The notes beneath the pieces are model-generated. The model was given only the letters and a program-made list of their open reading frames with translations. It did not search any database and was not told the DNA's origin. 13,644 nt of DNA from the NCBI GenBank assembly GCA_934661715.1, contig CAKUJL010000019.1:1-13644 (forward strand). Reading direction: 5' to 3'. The DNA comes from an uncultured Oscillospiraceae bacterium (GTDB taxonomy: Bacteria > Bacillota > Clostridia > Oscillospirales > Oscillospiraceae). This document shows positions 6,807-13,644 of this stretch, piece by piece (the first letter of the stretch is position 1; every line of letters starts with the position of its first letter). Made by a program: the position numbers and the translations under genes.

Positions 6807-7253
6807 CTATCTGTTCAAAATGTTAATCGCTTCTTTGCGCATGGCTTCATTTGACGCCGCACGCGCGGCCTTTATGGCCTGATTCCAATAATGGTCAGCT
6901 TTGATCGCGCCGCCGCTTCGCTTCCAGAGCTTTCGTGCTTTTCGGCCGTAGTTGAGGACAAAGCCCTTGATGTTATAGGGCTGCTGCCGCGCGTCCTTGC
7001 CGCGCAGCGTGACGACCATATACGGGACATCCTGCTTGTCGCGTTTGACTGTATTCGGACGGACGATATGCCGGTATGTCTCTCCGGTGCGGCGGTTGTG
7101 GCCAGCGGCCACATAGGCGGATTTTACGCTGTCCAGCAGAACGTCCGCGCCGGCAGACAAAATCGTCTTCAGGTTCGTATCGGTAAAAAGCCGATCAGCT
7201 TTCAATTCCTTGATGATATCCTGCGCCTTTACCTCGGCTTCAAATTCCGCCAT
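6807..7253 (-). CDS. HK97 gp10-like head-tail/tail completion protein
   Basis: A 148-residue basic protein matching the HK97 gp10 family pattern. An N-terminal helical region (AQDIIKELKA, then LSAGADVLLDSVKSAYV) comes before GHNRRTGETYRHIVRP and a strand segment (DVPYMVVTLRGKDAR). The characteristic NIKGFVLNYGRKARK motif follows, then a C-terminal helix (HYWNQAIKAARAASNEAMRK). Members act in tail completion or at the head-tail joint, though the exact role is less well defined than for the connector. GAGGTGA precedes the ATG at good spacing. The upstream gene ends one base before this start (TGA C ATG), so coupled translation is likely. Confidence in the family is high and in the detailed role moderate. 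Confidence 0.85.
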   Translation of the reverse strand: MAEFEAEVKAQDIIKELKADRLFTDTNLKTILSAGADVLLDSVKSAYVAAGHNRRTGETYRHIVRPNTVKRDKQDVPYMVVTLRGKDARQQPYNIKGFVLNYGRKARKLWKRSGGAIKADHYWNQAIKAARAASNEAMRKEAINILNR

Positions 7254-7254
7254 G

Positions 7255-7578
7255 TCAGATCACCTCAAACGGGATATCCGTGTAATACGTCATGGTCTGC
7301 TCATCGAAGCTCTGCTCATCCTGCCCGACCGCGACGCGGCCGGCAATGAGCGCGGCGATGATCTGCGCCGGCAGCGGATCGTTTTCCGTCTGCGTGGCCA
7401 CTGTGACAACGCCCAGATTGACCGTGCAGATCGGCGCGCCCTCCGCCCGTTCCGACCGCGTCCCGGTCGGCGTCCAGACGACATAGCGCTCCTCGCTCGG
7501 GCTCGCCTGCACCTTGTAAACGCTGACGTCCTCCGGAGCGACGGTGTCCAAAATGGACTCAATCTTCGAGTAGCTCAT
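7255..7578 (-). CDS. Probable tail terminator / minor tail completion protein
   Basis: A 107-residue protein between the head-closure adaptor and the gp10-like protein. It shows alternating strands and one central helix: VSVYKVQAS, then ERYVVWTPTG, then CTVNLGVVTVATQ, then PLPAQIIAALIAGRVAV, ending MTYYTDIPFEVI. This size and pattern fit tail terminators of the lambda gpU or DUF3168 kind, but no signature residue proves it, and the order relative to gp10 is the reverse of the most common one. The ATG at 7578 has GGAGG (7589-7585) 6 bases upstream. It overlaps the adaptor gene by 20 bases in another frame. Alternatives are a minor capsid or other joining protein. Confidence 0.6.
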   Translation of the reverse strand: MSYSKIESILDTVAPEDVSVYKVQASPSEERYVVWTPTGTRSERAEGAPICTVNLGVVTVATQTENDPLPAQIIAALIAGRVAVGQDEQSFDEQTMTYYTDIPFEVI

Positions 7579-7909
7579 ATTTGCCCTCCGGCTCGGTCAG
7601 GCTCAGCGTCGTACATGGCAGGCCATTGTCGTCGTGCCCGTACTGCGCCTGATCGATCTTGTAGATGTGGCGGCCCTCGTAGCCCGTCAGGCTGACATAC
7701 TGATCGGACGTGATTGGCGGCTCATCCATGCCGCGCGGGACGCAGACGAGCTTGACGATCTTGCTGTTGGCCTGTTTGCCCGCGTAGTAGCGCGAGGCAT
7801 AGACCTCCTCCTCGGCGTAATAGTACGATGTACCGGGGCCGAGCTTGGCCAGCAGCGGCGAGGAGCCGGGGCGAAGATCATGGACATCAAGAATCTGGTC
7901 GTAGATCAT
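7559..7909 (-). CDS. Head-tail adaptor / head closure protein
   Basis: A 116-residue protein following the connector gene in the ATGA overlap typical of coupled genes. It is predicted mostly beta: KIVKLVCVPRGMDEPPITSD, then QYVSLTGYEGRHIYKIDQAQ, then LPCTTLSLTEPEGKYELLED. A Tyr-rich segment lies near residues 28-43 (SYYYAEEEVYASRYYAG). The position, length and beta content fit head closure proteins of the SPP1 gp16 / HK97 gp7 type that plug the connector ring and receive the tail. GGGAGGT precedes the ATG by 6 bases. The family call is mainly by gene order. Confidence 0.7.
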   Translation of the reverse strand: MIYDQILDVHDLRPGSSPLLAKLGPGTSYYYAEEEVYASRYYAGKQANSKIVKLVCVPRGMDEPPITSDQYVSLTGYEGRHIYKIDQAQYGHDDNGLPCTTLSLTEPEGKYELLED

Positions 7910-8214
7910 GGTGATACCTCCCGCATCTTCTGCTGCAGCAGCTTATCGTGCAAATACGATCTGAGGCCGGACGGCAGCGGATTGTCCGCGGTCGTGGCGC
8001 GGCTGCGATACATCCATGCGGCGACGCGGGCGACGAGGCCGTTATCCTCATCGCTCGCGGAATCAAGCGTAATACCCTTGGTTTCGATATACCGGGCAGC
8101 CTGCGCAAGCAGGTTGCCCAGATATGCGGCCTGATCGTCGCTGATCCGCATCAGACCGAGATCCACGCAAAGCAGGTCGATTTGCCTCGACGTGTTCACA
8201 CAAGGCTCAGACAA
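7906..8214 (-). CDS. Head-tail connector protein (HK97 gp6-like)
   Basis: A 102-residue, mostly helical protein placed just after the capsid gene. The pattern ISDDQAAYLGNLLAQAARYIE, then DEDNGLVARVAAWMYRSRA, then LPSGLRSYLHDKLLQQKMREV is typical of the gp6-like connectors that form a ring beneath the portal. The only plausible start is TTG at 8214, with AAAGGAGG (8230-8223) 8 bases upstream. A later GTG (codon 6) has no comparable site. The N-terminal ~22 residues before MRISDDQ contain two Cys and are not typical of the family core. The gene ends in an ATGA overlap with the adaptor. Confidence 0.8.
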   Translation of the reverse strand: MSEPCVNTSRQIDLLCVDLGLMRISDDQAAYLGNLLAQAARYIETKGITLDSASDEDNGLVARVAAWMYRSRATTADNPLPSGLRSYLHDKLLQQKMREVSP

Positions 8215-8222
8215 TCAGGCCG

Positions 8223-8230
8223 CCTCCTTT
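8223..8230 (-). promoter_or_regulatory. Ribosome-binding site for the TTG-started connector
   Basis: AAAGGAGG on the minus strand, 8 bases before TTG at 8214-8212. It lies in the 17-base gap between the capsid stop and the connector start and decides the choice of a TTG codon. Confidence 0.8.
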
Positions 8231-8231
8231 C

Positions 8232-9902
8232 TTACGCGCCGGCCGTGCAGGTCGCAGAGCCGAGCTTGACAGCCTTGTCTTCGGCGTCGATCTCAACAAC
8301 TGTGATGACATTTCCGGTTGCGGCCGCGACCGCAGCGCCGGAAGTCAGTTCAGTCCACTTGTCGTCCAGCGTCTGGCCGGCTTTGACCGACAGCGGCGCA
8401 CCCGCAAGTTTGTAGCGGAGTTTGTTCGCGCTGGCGTTGCCCGCGACCGTAACGGTCGTCTTGCCGGACGCACCGGCCGCCGTCGTGACGATCAGGGTAC
8501 CGAGGCCCTCATTAATGTAGTCGGCACCGAACGTAATGGTCGTCTTCGGCGCGGTATTTTTGTAGTTGAACAGCACAAACGCCTCGCCGATTGCCGGCTT
8601 GCCGTCGTAGCGGGCAAGGCCCTTGAAGCAGGTCATGTTCTGCAGCCACTTGACACTCGTATTGGCCTCAATGACCATGCCCTCACGCTCTGCCAGACTG
8701 TACAGAGAGCCGAAGCCGCCGCAGACGTCATAGTCCTGCATAAAGTCAAGCTCGACAAACGTCCCGCCGATGACGGGCATCGTGTCGCTGACGCCGGCGA
8801 CCAGAGCTGCGGCCGAGTTAAAGTTCAGGCTGCGCGCCACGATATCGAGGTGCGTTTTACGGTTGCAGAACCACACCGCCCGGCCGTCCGAGTAGTTCGG
8901 GGACGGGACGCCAGTCGCTTCGCAGAGCTTCTGGAAAAACTCCTCGCCGTACTTTGCGCCGAGATCCAGCTTGAGGATATGGCTCTCGTGCAGATCGGTA
9001 AACGTGCCCTGATTTGCGCCCCACCATTCCGGCTTGGACGTCGCGGCCAGCCGGGTGATGATGCCGACGGGCATTTTTGTGCCGGTGCCGTAGATACCGG
9101 CCTTATCCAGGCCCTTTGCGATGGACGCAGCCAGATACTGCATAACCGTGGTCAAGAGTGCGAGATCCGTGTCGTCGGACAACACATAGTTCGGCAGGGC
9201 GATGTAGCCGCCGACCATAAAGCCGTCCATGGTCAGCTGATAAAAATTGATATCAAGCTCATTCATGGCGGCGTCCATTTCCGTCCAGATTGCTTCCGGC
9301 GCGACACCGGCAATATTCTGGCGGCTGGTACCGCCGACGCTCATCACGGAAATGTGCGGCAGGACGCGGGACGACTGATAGGTCAGATCACGCAGGAGCG
9401 GAAGCAGGTTGTCGGGGATACCGAGTTCTGCGCCGCTGACGCTGCGCTGCGACGCGCGAAGGGCGCGGATGTTGGACAGGAAATCGCGGGTTTCGGGGGC
9501 CTGCAGCAGGGCGTCGCGCTCCTGGTAGGTCAGGCCGAGCCAACGGCGCTCGGGGTTGGTCATGGGCATGGTGTTATTACTCCTTTCTGCTGCCGGTGCT
9601 GCCGGCTGGCCTGCCGCCGGAGGCGGCGTCTGGGCAGCCTCAAGGCTGCGGATTTCTTCGGTGGTTGCATCGATGCGGGTCTGCAGCTCCGCGATCGCCA
9701 CAGCGTTCGCGTTGCGCTGCTCTTCAAATTCGTCGATCGCGGCGTCGACGGCGGCGCGATCTTCGTCGGTCTGCGAGGCAGCGATATCCGCCTCAAGCTC
9801 ATTTTCGCGGGCCGCGAAGGCGTCGCGTTCGCTGACCAGTGCCGCCATCTGCGCCTGCATATTGCGCAGATCCTGCTGGCGCCTCAAGATTTTAAGTGCC
9901 AT
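8232..9902 (-). CDS. HK97-type major capsid protein with fused scaffold domain and C-terminal extension
   Basis: A 556-residue protein. Residues 1-90 are a long charged coiled coil (LRNMQAQMAALVSERDAF, then QRNANAVAIAELQTRIDATT), the delta or scaffold domain of HK97-type capsids. A Pro/Ala linker (91-106) follows. Residues about 120-448 form the capsid fold (GIPDNLLPLLRDLTYQSSRV, then GYIALPNYVLSD, then an Ala-rich helix, and WFCNRKTHLDIVARSL). Residues 450-556 form an added Gly/Thr/Val-rich beta domain. The upstream protease probably removes the delta domain, which explains the absence of a separate scaffold gene. The frame is open to an ATG at 9995, but the ATG at 9902, with GGAGGT immediately upstream, fits both the family and the Shine-Dalgarno. 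It overlaps the protease by 11 bases. A second internal start exists at 9569. Confidence 0.93.
   Translation of the reverse strand: MALKILRRQQDLRNMQAQMAALVSERDAFAARENELEADIAASQTDEDRAAVDAAIDEFEEQRNANAVAIAELQTRIDATTEEIRSLEAAQTPPPAAGQPAAPAAERSNNTMPMTNPERRWLGLTYQERDALLQAPETRDFLSNIRALRASQRSVSGAELGIPDNLLPLLRDLTYQSSRVLPHISVMSVGGTSRQNIAGVAPEAIWTEMDAAMNELDINFYQLTMDGFMVGGYIALPNYVLSDDTDLALLTTVMQYLAASIAKGLDKAGIYGTGTKMPVGIITRLAATSKPEWWGANQGTFTDLHESHILKLDLGAKYGEEFFQKLCEATGVPSPNYSDGRAVWFCNRKTHLDIVARSLNFNSAAALVAGVSDTMPVIGGTFVELDFMQDYDVCGGFGSLYSLAEREGMVIEANTSVKWLQNMTCFKGLARYDGKPAIGEAFVLFNYKNTAPKTTITFGADYINEGLGTLIVTTAAGASGKTTVTVAGNASANKLRYKLAGAPLSVKAGQTLDDKWTELTSGAAVAAATGNVITVVEIDAEDKAVKLGSATCTAGA
9563..9588 (-). 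promoter_or_regulatory. Internal ribosome-binding site and ATG inside the capsid gene
   Basis: AGAAAGGAG (9588-9580) stands 10 bases before an in-frame ATG at 9569 (residue 112) and 16 bases before another at 9563 (residue 114). It lies exactly between the Pro/Ala linker and the capsid fold. Initiation here would give a ~445-residue capsid protein without the scaffold domain. It may also be a remnant of a formerly separate start. Confidence 0.55.
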
Positions 9903-10482
9903 TATTACCTCCAAGTTTCTTTCTCGCCGACGCGCGCCATGCTTCGCAGCGGCGCCGGTTGATTTCCTCCAGATCCTGCTTACGGGCCGACACACTCGTT
10001 TCGGTGTACGCCGGGAATGTGCAGACGCTTACCTCGTACAGCGGGTCTACCTCCTCGATCTCCCAGCGATACTTGCCGTTTCCAAGATCAACAAAGGTCT
10101 CGCGCTTGATATCAAAGCCAAAGCTGCACTGATCGACGTCGCCGCGCTGCACCCGCGCGTACAGATCCATCGCCGCGCTGTCCTGCCGGTTGATCTTGAC
10201 AGATCCCCACAGGCCGCGGGTATCCTGCCGCAGTGTCAGCGTGCCGGACTTCGTGCGGCCGAGCACAAGCGTGGTATCGTGGTTGATAAGGGCGCGGACA
10301 TCGCCGGAAATGCTGGCGTCAAAAGCGCCGGGCTTGACGATCTCGCTTGCGCCCTCCCAGAGCGGATACTCCGAGTTAAAGACGGCAAAATAGCCTTCGA
10401 TATAAAGATCGTCAGCTGCTTCGCGGGTGGTAAACTGCTGCGAGCAGCTGCGGATCTGGCGCGCAGTGCGCTCATTCGCCAT
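9892..10482 (-). CDS. HK97-family prohead protease
   Basis: A 196-residue serine protease of capsid maturation (U9/S78-type, HK97 gp4-like). It shows the family hallmarks: an N-terminal strand (DDLYIEGYFAVFNSEYPLWE), GAFDASI, then ALINHDTTLVLGRT with the probable catalytic His68. DVDQCSFGF carries the probable nucleophile Ser120, and PLYEVSVCTFPAY carries Glu150, likely the third triad member. It should cut the delta domain from the capsid protein and then itself, inside the prohead. The frame is open to an ATG at 10521. I chose 10482 because AAGGAGG (10497-10491) lies 8 bases upstream and the overlap with the portal falls to 11 bases. The C-terminal ~30 residues are rich in Arg/Lys, as is usual for the scaffold-binding tail. 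Confidence 0.93.
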   Translation of the reverse strand: MANERTARQIRSCSQQFTTREAADDLYIEGYFAVFNSEYPLWEGASEIVKPGAFDASISGDVRALINHDTTLVLGRTKSGTLTLRQDTRGLWGSVKINRQDSAAMDLYARVQRGDVDQCSFGFDIKRETFVDLGNGKYRWEIEEVDPLYEVSVCTFPAYTETSVSARKQDLEEINRRRCEAWRASARKKLGGNNGT

Positions 10483-11656
10483 TGCCTTCGCCTCCTTGCT
10501 CCAATTTTTTCTGATTGCCAATCATATTGGCCGGGATGTAGTTCTCAAGGATAACGCGCTCATCCAGCCCGTCTACCGGGGATAGATCCAGCCAGTCGCG
10601 GCTTTCGTTGCCGCTCATAATGCCCTTGACATACAGGCCGGTAGAGACATCGGCCAGATCCTTGAGCGTGTAGCTGTACAGCCGACGGACGGACATTTTG
10701 AAATACCAGTCCGGAGACAGCAGCAGCTTGCGCGTCAGCTCCGAGCAGATAATGTTCGCGATGGACGTCGCCGTCGTCCGGATCATGTGGTTGTGGTCGG
10801 CGTCAGAGTAGCTGCCGACGCCCAGCATATACGGCGTCACGCCAACGATTGCCGCGACCTCCCGCTTATCCAGCTCGACGCCGTCCTTGAGCGCAAGGTC
10901 CGCAAGGCTCAGCGGCTTTACCTGCTGGATATCCATGAGTTCCGCCGGGATGATCCACGGTGCGCCGGCTTCGGAGTTTTGCAGATACTCGGACATCAGC
11001 CGCTTGCGGCCCGCTTCGTCCGAAAACTCATCAGAAAGGCCGTCGACCTTGACAATGACGGACGGCTTCCACTTGTCGGACATAAAGCCCTTTTTCGTGG
11101 CGGACGCCTGCCGGAGATTGCCGGTCACGTCCCGCAGGCTCGCCCGGAGGCCAATCCCGAGCCACGGCTGATCTGGATCGGGCCGATACTTAAAGTGCAG
11201 CACGTCAGCAGGGTCGTACACCTTCCCGCGCCACGTCACAAAGTAGGTCAGACCGCCGTCCGCGCTGGCCACCGTCGCGCCCGGCATCGGGGCCAGGTCA
11301 ACCAGCAGGCCGTCCTGCGTCTGCGGCAGGACGAACGCGCTGCCGCACGGGGAAAGCAGCATTGTTTCAACGATCCATTCAACCCAGTCCTTTCGGCCGC
11401 CGTACCGCCATGGATGAATATCGACGAACCGGCTGAGTTCATTGCGGACGCGAATGTCGCCGTTCTCCGCATTGCGGAAAAGCTGAATCGTCGCGTTGCT
11501 GATGATATCCGCCAGTCCTCCGACCGCCGCCAGAACATCAGGACTGTCAACCAGCCGCCGGTATCCTGTCACAGCCAGCGTGTCAGAATTGGACACCAGC
11601 CACTGCAGGCAGGACTGGTCGCTTGCAGCGCTGCGGCGCTGCGGTTTTACTTTCAA
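10472..11656 (-). CDS. HK97-family portal protein
   Basis: A 394-residue portal, which forms the dodecameric ring at the capsid vertex and is the docking site for the terminase. The recognisable stretches are in the usual order: SPDVLAAVGGLADIISNATI, then WVEWIVETMLLSPCGSAFVL, then YDPADVLHFKY, and GIGLRASLRDVTGNLRQASA. The conserved ELDKREVAAIVGVTPYMLG follows, then SNIICSELTRKLL-like helices and a C-terminal MIGNQKKLEQGGE. The length is normal for this group. The start is TTG at 11656-11654, which overlaps the terminase stop (TTGA). AAAGGGAGG (11675-11667) lies 10 bases upstream, no in-frame ATG precedes the conserved core, and the nearby ATG at 11662 is out of frame. Confidence 0.93.
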   Translation of the reverse strand: MKVKPQRRSAASDQSCLQWLVSNSDTLAVTGYRRLVDSPDVLAAVGGLADIISNATIQLFRNAENGDIRVRNELSRFVDIHPWRYGGRKDWVEWIVETMLLSPCGSAFVLPQTQDGLLVDLAPMPGATVASADGGLTYFVTWRGKVYDPADVLHFKYRPDPDQPWLGIGLRASLRDVTGNLRQASATKKGFMSDKWKPSVIVKVDGLSDEFSDEAGRKRLMSEYLQNSEAGAPWIIPAELMDIQQVKPLSLADLALKDGVELDKREVAAIVGVTPYMLGVGSYSDADHNHMIRTTATSIANIICSELTRKLLLSPDWYFKMSVRRLYSYTLKDLADVSTGLYVKGIMSGNESRDWLDLSPVDGLDERVILENYIPANMIGNQKKLEQGGEGNGE

Positions 11657-13644
11657 TCGGCATCAGCCTCCCTTTCGTTCTGGGCGCTTCCGTACCAGCC
11701 AGCGCCCTTGCTGCTCTCGCTTAGATCGTTCAGATAGGCGCAGGCCGCGAAGACCGCGCAGTCAAACACGTCTATGCGCAAATTCGGCTCGATCTTCTGG
11801 TACTGCACCATGTCGTCAGCCTTTTCAACGCCGGCGACATTCTGCACGCAATACTCCATCGGCTCCGCGTGCATATAGTAGAGCGTGCCCTGCTTCGCGG
11901 ACTTTTCGAGATAACGGAATCCCTCGGATTTGAGGATAAAGGTCTGCATCTGCGCCTTGACTGGAAAATGCTCCTTTTTCATCTCGACGAAATACTCGCG
12001 GCAGAATTTCGGGTCATGTCCGATGCGGCGCAGCTTAAAGCCCTCGCCGCGGCGTTTCTTGAACCAGCGGACAATGTCACTGTAGTTCGTGACCTTGTCG
12101 TTGGTCATGTCCAGCCAGCCGTCGTCCTTCCAGCCAAACAGCGGGATCTGATCCTTGTTCGCCTTGATCTCCGCGGCAGGCCGCGGGAACCAGCAATGCG
12201 GGATGATGATATCGACGCCCTTGTAATGGCTGAACAGGCAGCAGGCCGTCAGGTCGTGCATCTTGGAAAGGTCAGCGCCGCCGTACCATTTGATCGGCAG
12301 GCGTGCGAGCTGCGCCAGCGTCCAGTTGTATTTCGCGTCGGACTTTCGCCACTCCGTAATATCAAACCAGGCACGCAGCGCGGCCGTGAAGATGTTGAGC
12401 GAAGTATTTAAAAACTCAGGGCGGAGCTGCGGATCGGCTTCGGCCTGCGCGGCGTCGTTGATCATCGCCTGCGGGCGGATGCTGTAGCCCCAGCCGGGGC
12501 TTGCGGCCTCCAGCGCCTTCGGGTCCAGCAGGTCAACGTCGCCGTTCTCGTTGGTCGGGGCCTGCGCGATAAAGATAAAAATCTCATCCGCATACGGGTC
12601 CTTGATCGTCCCGTCGAGGATCTTCTTGCAAAACTCCACGCGCTTCGCCAGAAAGCCGAGTGCGTTCGCGCCACCGGAAGAGATGATGATAACGAGCTTG
12701 TTGGTGTAGGCCTTCGTCGCGTCGCGAAGCTTCTGGAACTGCTTCGGCGACTTATACACGTGCGCCTCGTCACAAATGACGATGTTGGCATTAAAGGAGT
12801 CCTGCTTGTCGGGGTTCGCGGCCAGCGCGTTGATGGAGATAAAGCCGTCGCCGATATCGCCGACAATGGAGTGCTCCATATTGTTGTCCGTGATGCGCAG
12901 GCCGCGTTCTGCATCCTCCTTGACGGTCACACCCAGCCGGTTGACGTTGTACTTCAAAAAGTCGAAGCCTTCGAGCGCCTGCTTGAGCGCACCGCCGACC
13001 TCATAGACCTTGGAGCCGGATCTGCGCTCATACAGGGCCAGCGCCCACGCCAGCGATGCGGCGAATGTGGTCTTGACGTTTTTTCGGGGAATAAAATCAA
13101 GGGCTTCTTTGAACCGGCGCTCGCTGGTGCCCTTGAGGTAAAACCCCATGACGTTAAAGCAGATAAACTTGTGATAGGGAAGCAGATAAAACGGTGTGCC
13201 GCGCAGCGGCCGCGCGTCCAGGAACTCACCCTGCTGATGGCAAAGCGTCGTCTCGATGATCGCGATGATCTCGCAGGCCGGCTCTGGCCGGAAGTCCCAC
13301 CGGCAGGACGCCAGATCGTTGAGATATCGGCGGCAGGCCAGCACGATCCACTCGCAGGCGAAGATCTCACCGCTGAGCACCTTGTCGACGTATGCGTCAA
13401 CGTAGCGCTGATACTCCGCCGCGTGCTCGACGGCATAATCGTGCGCATCGTCAAGCAGCTGCTCGATCTTGGACTTGTCAGTGCTTGCAGTCTGCTTGCT
13501 GCGGGCCTTGTTCAGTCCGGTCGGCGTCAAGCCCAGCTGATTGCGCAGGCCCGTGACCGTCGCGCGGAGATTTTCAACGACCGTCCAGTTTGGATCCTTC
13601 GCCGTGTACTCGCCGCCGGTCTTGTTGGTCAGGGTCGCGACCAT
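11653..13644 (-). CDS. terL: Terminase large subunit, N-terminus fused to a small-terminase-like end
   Basis: A 663-residue packaging motor. The ATPase part shows a Walker A region PRKNVKTTF (186-194), with V where many relatives have G. Walker B is IVICDE (288-293), and the coupling motif is IISSGG (320-325). The nuclease part shows GGADLS with Asp458, GHDPKF with Asp544 and VFDCAVF with Asp628, the expected acidic triad. The conserved N-terminal entry YVDKVLSGEIFACEWIVLAC is at 86-104. Residues 1-52 are unusual: WTVVENLRATVTGLRNQLGL followed by TPTGLNKARSK looks like the C-terminal end of P27-type small terminase subunits. There is no internal start with a Shine-Dalgarno between them. The ATG coincides with the window edge, so the true start may lie further upstream. 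The gene ends in a TTGA overlap with the portal. Confidence 0.93.
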   Translation of the reverse strand: MVATLTNKTGGEYTAKDPNWTVVENLRATVTGLRNQLGLTPTGLNKARSKQTASTDKSKIEQLLDDAHDYAVEHAAEYQRYVDAYVDKVLSGEIFACEWIVLACRRYLNDLASCRWDFRPEPACEIIAIIETTLCHQQGEFLDARPLRGTPFYLLPYHKFICFNVMGFYLKGTSERRFKEALDFIPRKNVKTTFAASLAWALALYERRSGSKVYEVGGALKQALEGFDFLKYNVNRLGVTVKEDAERGLRITDNNMEHSIVGDIGDGFISINALAANPDKQDSFNANIVICDEAHVYKSPKQFQKLRDATKAYTNKLVIIISSGGANALGFLAKRVEFCKKILDGTIKDPYADEIFIFIAQAPTNENGDVDLLDPKALEAASPGWGYSIRPQAMINDAAQAEADPQLRPEFLNTSLNIFTAALRAWFDITEWRKSDAKYNWTLAQLARLPIKWYGGADLSKMHDLTACCLFSHYKGVDIIIPHCWFPRPAAEIKANKDQIPLFGWKDDGWLDMTNDKVTNYSDIVRWFKKRRGEGFKLRRIGHDPKFCREYFVEMKKEHFPVKAQMQTFILKSEGFRYLEKSAKQGTLYYMHAEPMEYCVQNVAGVEKADDMVQYQKIEPNLRIDVFDCAVFAACAYLNDLSESSKGAGWYGSAQNEREADAD
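11667..11675 (-). promoter_or_regulatory. Ribosome-binding site for the TTG-started portal
   Basis: AAAGGGAGG on the minus strand, inside the terminase 3' end, 10 bases before the portal TTG at 11656. It supports the TTG start and translational coupling to the terminase. Confidence 0.72.

Noticed and set aside
8850..9962. A 370-codon plus-strand open frame opposite the capsid gene
   Set aside because: It is antisense to a well-supported capsid gene, has no recognisable protein features, and long antisense frames are expected at this GC content.
9903..9995. Upstream ATG extending the capsid protein by 31 residues
   Set aside because: The extension overlaps the protease C-terminus, is Arg-rich and unlike the family. 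A strong Shine-Dalgarno sits before 9902.
10483..10521. Upstream ATG extending the protease by 13 residues
   Set aside because: The Shine-Dalgarno AAGGAGG fits the ATG at 10482, and the longer form increases overlap with the portal.
10787..11737. A 316-codon plus-strand open frame opposite the portal gene
   Set aside because: It lies on the antisense of conserved portal codons, its translation looks random and Arg/Pro-rich, and no ribosome-binding context fits.
1..13644. CRISPR arrays, tRNA genes, insertion sequences, attachment sites
   Set aside because: No regularly spaced repeats, cloverleaf-like stretches, transposase frames or terminal repeats were seen by eye. Coding genes fill the window.

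Overview
The window holds one continuous leftward (minus-strand) block of tailed-phage morphogenesis genes. It is the DNA packaging, head, connector and tail part of a siphovirus genome or prophage with an HK97-type head. GC is about 60%, ribosome-binding sites are strong AGGAGG types, and gene order and protein style match phages of Bacillota. The high GC suggests a host among high-GC gut Clostridia such as Oscillospirales. That host guess is inference. No integrase, lysis, regulatory or host gene is visible, so prophage and free phage cannot be told apart.

In transcription order (right to left) the layout is: large terminase with an N-terminal stretch resembling the end of a P27-type small terminase (13644-11653); portal (11656-10472); HK97-type prohead protease (10482-9892); major capsid protein with built-in scaffold and a C-terminal extension (9902-8232); head-tail connector (8214-7906); head-closure adaptor (7909-7559); probable tail terminator (7578-7255); HK97 gp10-like protein (7253-6807); major tail tube protein (6797-6216); tail assembly chaperone G (6204-5794) and its frameshifted G-T fusion (to 5585); tape measure (5584-3305); a DNRLRE/fibronectin-III tail-tip protein at the position of the distal tail protein (3304-1220); a tail hub protein (1230-184); and the start of a small tail-associated protein (184 to the window edge). 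Genes overlap or abut by a few bases throughout. There is no non-coding stretch over 20 bases, and the block is probably one late transcript whose promoter lies outside the window.

The packaging motor loads DNA through the portal into a protease-matured capsid. The connector proteins close the head. The tail is built around the tape measure with the help of the G and G-T chaperones and is capped by the tip proteins.

This is a known type of module, and I see no defence system or new enzyme pathway. The most informative details are these. A complete -1 ribosomal frameshift signal (A8 slippery run, 6-base spacer, 7-bp stem) reveals an unmarked chaperone extension. A well-formed internal translation start in the capsid gene would make a scaffold-free capsid protein. 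The tape measure has a gapless 138-residue tandem repeat whose two copies differ in base composition. The tail-tip gene has an AT-rich, apparently exchanged N-terminal half. The small and large terminase may be fused. Three genes start with TTG.
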